A stretch of 64,000 bases of DNA from Chondrilla cf. caribensis (taxonomy: Eukaryota > Porifera > Demospongiae > Chondrillida > Chondrillidae). Location: assembly GCA_964020155.1 (NCBI GenBank), contig OZ026559.1, positions 3,396,455 through 3,460,454 of the forward strand. Reading direction: 5' to 3'. The translations under genes were made by a program, and so were the position numbers. Position 1 is the stretch's first letter, and every line of letters begins with the position of its first letter. Below are positions 57,993-64,000 of the stretch, piece by piece. Below the pieces are notes generated by a model. The model had not been told where the DNA came from. It did not search any database and was given only the letters and a program-made list of their open reading frames with translations.

Positions 57993-58516
57993 CTAAAGAT
58001 TTTTGTTCTCATTGTGAGATGACTGTTCTTGCTAAGCACTTTGCAGTGTTGTGCAACAGTTGTAGCTCTTGGTATATATCACATCAAATGTATAAATATG
58101 TCTGAACGTATACGTACCACACCTTAACAAACAATAATAAAGTGAACACACTTCAATCAACCACGAAAGAAACACAAACACAGTTGATGCAATGTGAGAG
58201 TCAAGCTGTCTCAGAACAATTACAAACGGAATCATGCATGCTTCAACACATGCACAAGTGAACACAAGTTAAAAGTCGTGCAAACGTACTGTAATGAGTA
58301 TGTTCCATAACCAATTAGTGAAACCAATTTATTTTCACAAGTTGTCAAGAAATGTGGCCATGCATCACGTTACAAAACATGCAAAAGATGTAACTGTGAC
58401 AAACGTTCTCCAAAATAGTACTCCCAAAGAAACAATATGGGCCTGGATCAGTACTAGAATGATTACATGACTTGACTCACAAATTGGAGAAACGTTAATA
58501 GCCCGAGCATTACCAC
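57993..58516. other. Intergenic DNA, no gene seen
   Basis: AT-rich, without tandem arrays. The small minus-strand ORF at 58265-58032 has no motif. Confidence 0.5.
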
Positions 58517-59166
58517 TTAACCCTTTGCCGGTCACAAGCCACTTAAGTGGCTCACGTAACTCCCGGTCGCGCGCACTATACATTTTCATTTTATATTGAG
58601 AATATCATGGATAGCTTATGCGACTTAAATAAAGGCTTTTGTACAGTTTCAAGCAAATACGATTTATAGAAAGTCGGTTTTGAGCGAAAAAAATTGCAGT
58701 ATGCGAAGTTATACGTAGGAATACACGGAAAATGTCACAGAACGCAAAAACTAAAATGGCGGGAACTTAAACCTATCGAAATATGCCAGAATTCTGCTTG
58801 ATATAGTTCTCTAACAAGCCTTTTTACACCATGAACACTTCAATCGATAATAAATTAGGTCAAATGAGCTTCGTTTTCATCATCTAAACGTACCAAAAGG
58901 AAATAAAATGCGGTTCGCGTTCCTATATATCCATACGTATAAATATCGTTCGATAAACGGCATCGTTTCCAAGCCTTTTCATATCGCCGAGGTACAATTT
59001 TGAAACCAACCTATAGAGAAAGGAATCATCTTCCTTTTTAAAACCAATTAATAGTCGAAGAAAGTCTTACTGAAGGCTTCAGCAACTTAATTATTTATGC
59101 CACTAAAGTGGCTTGCGACCGGGAGCAGTACCGCGAAAAATCGCAACGCGACCGGAAAAGGGTTAA
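58517..59166. mobile_element. piggyBac-type MITE (TTAA ends)
   Basis: TTAA at 58517-58520 and 59163-59166 flank CCCTTTGCCGGTC and GACCGGAAAAGGG, inverted ends with CCCT next to TTAA as in piggyBac. Sub-terminal blocks CAAGCCACTTAAGTGGC and GCCACTAAAGTGGCTTG are also mirrored. About 650 bp, no transposase. Confidence 0.85.
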
Positions 59167-60440
59167 TATGTACGATTACCAAAAGCAAGGTGATCAATGT
59201 GGATATATAGGTCATGTATAGTGATCACACAATGTGCAGTCACTATACTTGATAAAATATACCACCAAATATAAATAATTTACCCAATGTATATATATTG
59301 TACATTTTGCAACAAACAGCAATTTGAAAATAGCATGCAACTTTTCAAAGAATTAACCAGTATGAAACTAGCGTTATAGCCAATTAAGATCCTTGCCAAA
59401 CTCTCAAACCTGCCTGCACCACTTGACCTTTTTGCCAGCGGTCCCCATCATTCTACCATTGCTGACCTCCCATATGAAGATATAACACAGGAGTCTTTAC
59501 TTCTATCTGAGCCATTCACCTCAACATACAGAAGTACATACACTAATTGGAGTGTATCATGAAATTTAACTATTATCTTATGATACACACAACAGACATA
59601 CTTTGCCTGTTGTGTTTACATTGAAGTTGATCTAATTCTATAATTCAATGTATACATATAATTTCAATACTCCACACAGTGTGCAGAGTATTCCTGTTAC
59701 GATTCAATCTATCCATGTGATCCCAATTTCAAAAACAAAAATATATCAATACAGCAAAATACAGACATATTCTATTTCACGTAGCGAGGTCCTGAACCAC
59801 GTTCACAACTAGTTATAATATATATATAATACGTGTTCCTACGCGTAACCGCAACAATGGATTTATATTATAATTTATATTGCGCGAAATAAAGATGGCC
59901 GATTTCGAACGCCGACAATTAGAAATTGGGCTAGAATTCGTGCGCTGAAGCTTCGCCGAACGTAATAACCTCAGCGAAGGTTCTTCTAAACCTAAGAAAG
60001 ACCTCCAAGTAATTCGAGTGCGAGGGGAGGCAGCCCCACGAGTTTTTAAACTCGAATTACTTGTTAATCACATACCCAAGGTTTTCACACTTGACTCACA
60101 ATATGCTTGCTACAGCTAATGCAACTAATTCCTGTTTTAAGTACCTATCATCAAAAGATAAATCTATTTACATAATATTATTAACTTCCACCAATGAAAA
60201 CTTGATTTGGCATTCAGCAAAGTACATATATAATGCTATGAAACTTAGATCTGCATTGTTGTCACCTCCTGTTTAGTTGCTATTACTTTAAATTTACAAT
60301 TTACCATTTGATAATTCACCATTTATTGAAAAAAAAAATATGGAGGTCTAAGGGCCATTTGGCTTATAAAGACCAGTGATCATTATATATATATATAATA
60401 TTATATAATGTATACTATATACTGATAGATAGATAGAGAT
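59167..60440. other. AT-rich intergenic DNA, no gene recognised
   Basis: Contains a 14-bp-stem hairpin at 60006-60063. A short ATG-led frame at about 59896 (MADFERRQLEIGLEFVR) ends after 17 codons. The ORF 60061-60276 has no motif. Confidence 0.5.
60006..60063. other. Perfect 14-bp inverted repeat
   Basis: CAAGTAATTCGAGT and ACTCGAATTACTTG surround a 30-nt G/C-rich loop. Confidence 0.8.
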
Positions 60441-60449
60441 ACTGACAGA

Positions 60450-63029
60450 TATACTGTCAAGAGAGTCCGACCATTCTCTGTTGATGTGGTCAGTTGCATT
60501 GCCAGATGTGCTGGGTGGTGGGGGCAAGGAAGGCGGGGAATCTGAGCTGGTTGATTCAGAGAGGGTATGGTGGAGTTTTCCTCAGGGTGATGAGGAATTG
60601 TTCATTGATTTCATGGAAGGGGAATGTAGGCAGTTAATTGATGGATTACATGATAGGGGCTGTAGCATGGAAGCCATCTATAGGGATTTTTGTGGGGTTG
60701 TTTTTAAGGATTTGGAGAAGAGGTCCAGGAAATGACATAGGCGAGGTAATAGGAGAGTTTGCGGAAGGAAGGCTTGGTTTGGTCGTGAACTATGGAGGAT
60801 GAGGAAGGAATTCCACAAAGCAGAGAAGGCATGTCTAAAGGGTAAGATGGAGAGGCGGGGTTATATAAAGGTGCGGAATAGGTATAGGGATGAAGCAAGA
60901 AGAGCTCAATAGAATTTTGAAAAGAAGGTGTGCGAGAGTCTAGATAGGTGCTTAAAATCTAACCAACACTGCTGGTGGAGGCATGTTAAGAAGCTTATGA
61001 AAGGGCAGATGATAGAAGTTATGGATTGGGGTAAGGTTATGGGTAAAGATGGTGAAATAGCATGTGGGGAAGAGGAGGTGAGAGAAGTATGGAAGAGTGT
61101 ATTTGAAGATCTGCTGAGTAGACCTTACAGTACTAGTGAAGAAGAATTAGAGTCAGAGGGGCAAGAAATGGGTGTGGGTGAGATGGATGATGAGGTCTTG
61201 AATAGACCAGGGGAGGTAGAAGAAGTGTAGGAAGCCCTTAGGAGGACAAGAGAGGAGGCTACCCCAGGTGAGGAAAATGGTTAAAAAATCGAGCAGTTGG
61301 TAAGTTTATTTTTGAGTTGTGCCATGCTTGTTTCGAAAGGGGAGAGATCCCAGCTGTATGGCGAGAGGGTATAATAGTCCCTATACCAAAAAAGGCGGAG
61401 AAAGATATACCTGATCCGAATGGGTATTGCGGGATTAGCCTCCTTTCAGCGGTATACAAGGTCTTTTGTACAGTACTGAGAATGAGGCTGGAGTACTTGG
61501 AGGGTAACCAGCTTCTGTGCGAAGAGCAAAATGGTTTTCGTAAGAGGAGGAGTTGTATAGATATTATTATGATGTTAACGATGATAGGGAGGAAGATTAT
61601 TAAGAGGAAGGGTAGTATGTTTGGTGGCAATATTGGTTTGAAAAAAGCTTATAATTTGGCAGATAGGTGTGCTTTATGGAATAGGCTTAAAAGTTTGGGT
61701 ATTGGAGGTAAGATATTTGATTCAATCAAAGCGATTTACTCAGATTTGAAATGCAAGGTGAAAGTTGATAGTGATTCTTTTCCGGTTGATGTGGGTCTCA
61801 GGCAAGGATGTGTTCTATCACCAATTCTATTTAGTGCTTATGTGAATGATTTAATGAACATGTTATTTTATATACCTTCCAATTATTATTTAACAGTACT
61901 GGATTTTGTGTGATTTGTTATGCATTTCTATCAGCTGCTTCATAAATTTACAGTAAACAAGCACAACTCCAGGTAGGGTCACCAAATTAGTGGACCCTAC
62001 CCAGGTAGAGTCAACTATTTAGTATTCCTTACATGCCCACTTAACAAACAATTGAGCATAATTTGTATCATTTCAGGACATTGTGCAGACATGAGTCTGT
62101 GTTGACTGTAAAGTGGTCAATTGTTGAAAAAATCCGTGAATGTCCCGGATGATTCGTAACAGTTGGCAACTATGAATAACTTGATTCATCACTTGAGAAT
62201 TGACAAGAACAAGCAATGTTTACTGCTTCTATCAGATAATGTCATAACACAGCTGCAAATCTGCATAACACAACAAATAATTGGACAGCATATAAAATAA
62301 CCTGTTAATGGAAGAGTTGAGAAGAGAACGTGTAGGAATTGAAGTTGAGGATAATATACGAATTCCTGGTTTGATGTTTGCAGATGACATGATAGTCGTT
62401 ATTGTGGAAAGTGAGGTTCAGCTGAATAGAGCATTAGAGGTAGTGAATAAGTGGTGTTGTAAGTGGAAGATGAAGATCAATGTGGGTAAGAGTAGTGTGA
62501 TTCATTTTCGTGACAAGAAAAGAATAAAGACTCTGAGATGTAAGGAAGTTTTAGGATAGGAGGGGAAGTTATTCAGATGGTTGCTGAATATATACAAGTA
62601 TCTGGGGGTTATAATTGATGAATCATTGAAGGGAGATAGGATGATGGAGTCAGTAATGGAAAATAGCAGGAAAGCTTTATATGGAGTGAATAGATTAATC
62701 AGAGGCTTGAGGAATGTAGGTTGGGAAATGTTTACGAAACTATATATGTCGTGTGTGAGAAGTTCCATGTTGTATGCTGCTGAAATATGGGGGTTGCTAT
62801 GTAGAAATGAATATAAATTGGAGAAGGTTCAACGGGCAGCAATAAGAAGTCGTTTGGGGGTTAAATGATGTGATGAAAAGATTGCATGAGAAGTCGATTG
62901 CTATAGGATGGTTATGAGAATGTGGAATAGAAGAGTTAAACTGTTATGAATTGTTTTATTTATTGTCTGTTTTATGTGCTATTTTGGGAGTCTCCCTACG
63001 TCAGCACAATAATAATAATAATAATAATG

Positions 63030-63036
<7 letters not shown>
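60450..63036 (+). pseudogene. Decayed non-LTR retrotransposon
   Basis: Begins inside the endonuclease C terminus (SDHSLLMWSVALP at about 60466). It continues through a linker region with stops (60735, 60911, 61228) to the reverse transcriptase: GIIVPIPKKAEKDIPDPNGY, FRKRRSCIDI, GLKKAYNLADR (weakened from the usual FEKAYDRVDR, so catalytically damaged), LRQGCVLSPILFSAYVND. A 454-bp insertion then interrupts at 61857-62310, before the catalytic loop (FADD in GLMFADDMIVV) and KYLGVIIDE. It ends near 62868 without the zinc-binding tail, then has the 3' hairpin (62975-63008) and (AAT)n. Several stops and frameshifts make this the oldest of the three copies. Confidence 0.88.
61857..62310. mobile_element. 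Insertion in the decayed retrotransposon
   Basis: Direct repeats TTAATG at 61851-61856 and 62305-62310. Near-terminal inverted sequences GTTATTTTATAT and ATATAAAATAAC. Leaving it out keeps the flanking reverse-transcriptase codons in frame. The interior includes the palindromic GTAGGGTCACC...GGACCCTAC block also seen around 43.8-44.2 kb. Confidence 0.7.
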
Positions 63037-63076
<40 letters not shown>

Positions 63077-63090
63077 TATAATATTATATA
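63037..63090. repeat. (TA)n microsatellite
   Basis: TA repeats and ATAATA variants following the retroelement tail. Confidence 0.9.
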
Positions 63091-63518
63091 TACAGTGAAT
63101 ATTCATTATTCCGCCCCTGGTTAATCTGCCATATTATTATGAAACGAATTGGCTTGTATGGATACGCAATACAATTAATCCGCCATCCGCCTTTCTTCTG
63201 TGTACCAGTTTGCACTTTTATATTGGCATCAGATACAGATAATCTGCCAATTTTTAAGAAGTTGTCTTAGTGTAGAGCAAAATAGCAGAAAACGTTCTAA
63301 AATTGACTTGACAATGAAGCAGAAGTAGATTTCCGATTGCAGAAAGGGGAATCCGATGACAAAGTAAAACAATACTCACAGACAGTTTCTGGAAGACGGG
63401 GATTGCGCGACAAATGGTAGGAGACATCTTGAAGAAGATCAGTATAATCCACCATATCATTAATCTGCCAAAATTTCGCCTGATTTCAATTGCAGTGGAT
63501 TAACGAATATTCACTGTA
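63091..63518. mobile_element. TIR miniature element, TACAGTGAATATTCATT family
   Basis: 428 bp. The left end is TACAGTGAATATTCATTATT and the right end is TTAACGAATATTCACTGTA, well mirrored. Interior blocks AATCTGCCA and AATCCGCCA recur. A minus-strand ORF of 68 codons inside has no motif. Fragments occur at about 4590-4737, 5198-5372, 8640-8770 and 23477-23637. Confidence 0.85.
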
Positions 63519-64000
63519 TGTAGCTATATTATTATTATATTGCCTTGCATAGTCAGACCGAACCCTGTTATAATCTGAAAACCAAGGACCCTTAGAGTGA
63601 TAGTCTGGATATAGAAATATAATCACCTATTCTCTGCTTCTTTCTATTTTTGTGTCATAATGATATTGTATGGACACTGGGGCTCGAGCTCAAGGTTTTG
63701 TGATTGACGTACAATATACATGTACATTGCAGATCATGTCTTTGTACACCATCATGTCTAGATCTGCAGTAACACACCCTTCTGGAGTTACTGCAGATCT
63801 ACACATGTTATAGTATTTCCTGTGTTAGAATGTTATAATGTCACATGAACACTGGAGAAGCTTTGGTGGCCAATGATAATTGTTATATTTTTACAGTACT
63901 TTTGAAGTTACTCATTACAATAATTATAAATATATTGTTACATGTATGAAATAAAATACACTCACATAATATTAAGTATAATAATTATGTTTACGGATAG
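63519..64000. other. Window end, no gene; contains a hairpin
   Basis: 63754-63806 folds into a 21-bp stem with one mismatch (AGATCTGCAGTAAC / GTTACTGCAGATCT core) and a 13-nt loop. The remainder is AT-rich without a recognised gene. Confidence 0.55.

Overview
The window is metazoan nuclear DNA. Genes carry GT-AG introns, a cilium-assembly factor (kintoun) and a mitochondrial ribosomal protein are present, and transposons occur as non-LTR retroelements and terminal-inverted-repeat (TIR) miniatures. Compact genes, a kinase joined to kelch repeats and tandem histamine-methyltransferase-like genes would suit a non-bilaterian animal, possibly a demosponge; that placement is inference and no marker in the window fixes the species. 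The DNA is AT-rich and very dense in (GT)n/(CA)n arrays, minisatellites and GTAC/TACGTA-type palindromic strings. Most long ORFs made of Cys-Val or His-Thr are translations of those arrays.

Gene-bearing half (1-33.5 kb), left to right: the 3' nine exons of a PDE7-like cyclic-nucleotide phosphodiesterase (+, 1897-7954); an intronless histamine N-methyltransferase-like gene (+, 10457-11407); a six-exon BAG1-like co-chaperone (+, 11509-13140); a detached copy of the kintoun C-terminal exon (-, 13878-14353); a second methyltransferase copy (+, 14706-15632); a 14-exon kintoun/DNAAF2 gene (-, 26885-16512, 845 codons reconstructed in frame); a six-exon mitochondrial ribosomal protein L15 gene (-, 30799-27066, 281 codons); and, divergent from it across 110 bp, a protein kinase-kelch gene (+, 30910-33442). 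The methyltransferase and kintoun-tail arrangement shows a local tandem duplication in which one block kept BAG1 and the other kept the full kintoun gene.

Repeat-rich half (33.5-64 kb): one convincing host ORF (45335-45907, unknown function, with a TATA box) lies in a sea of mobile DNA. This includes a tRNA-derived SINE with an empty-site control 4 kb away, three non-LTR retroelement copies (46.8-48.8 kb, 51.9-54.1 kb and 60.4-63.0 kb), at least eight TIR miniatures (one with TTAA ends like piggyBac), a foldback element, a 102-bp near-perfect palindrome, and four copies of a 0.9-1.8 kb dispersed repeat between 48.8 and 57.2 kb. That repeat sits in microsatellites, carries an internal TTAGGG-like tract and two overlapping conserved reading frames, and ends in an exactly 69-bp structured module. 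The module also occurs alone, and is precisely absent from one copy. It is the best candidate here for an undescribed element.

Most intact gene products are housekeeping or signalling proteins with no evident shared pathway. The common theme is repeat pressure on genes: dinucleotide arrays start directly at splice sites, a MITE ends seven bases from a kintoun donor site, and a short retroposon-like insertion breaks the kinase catalytic loop.
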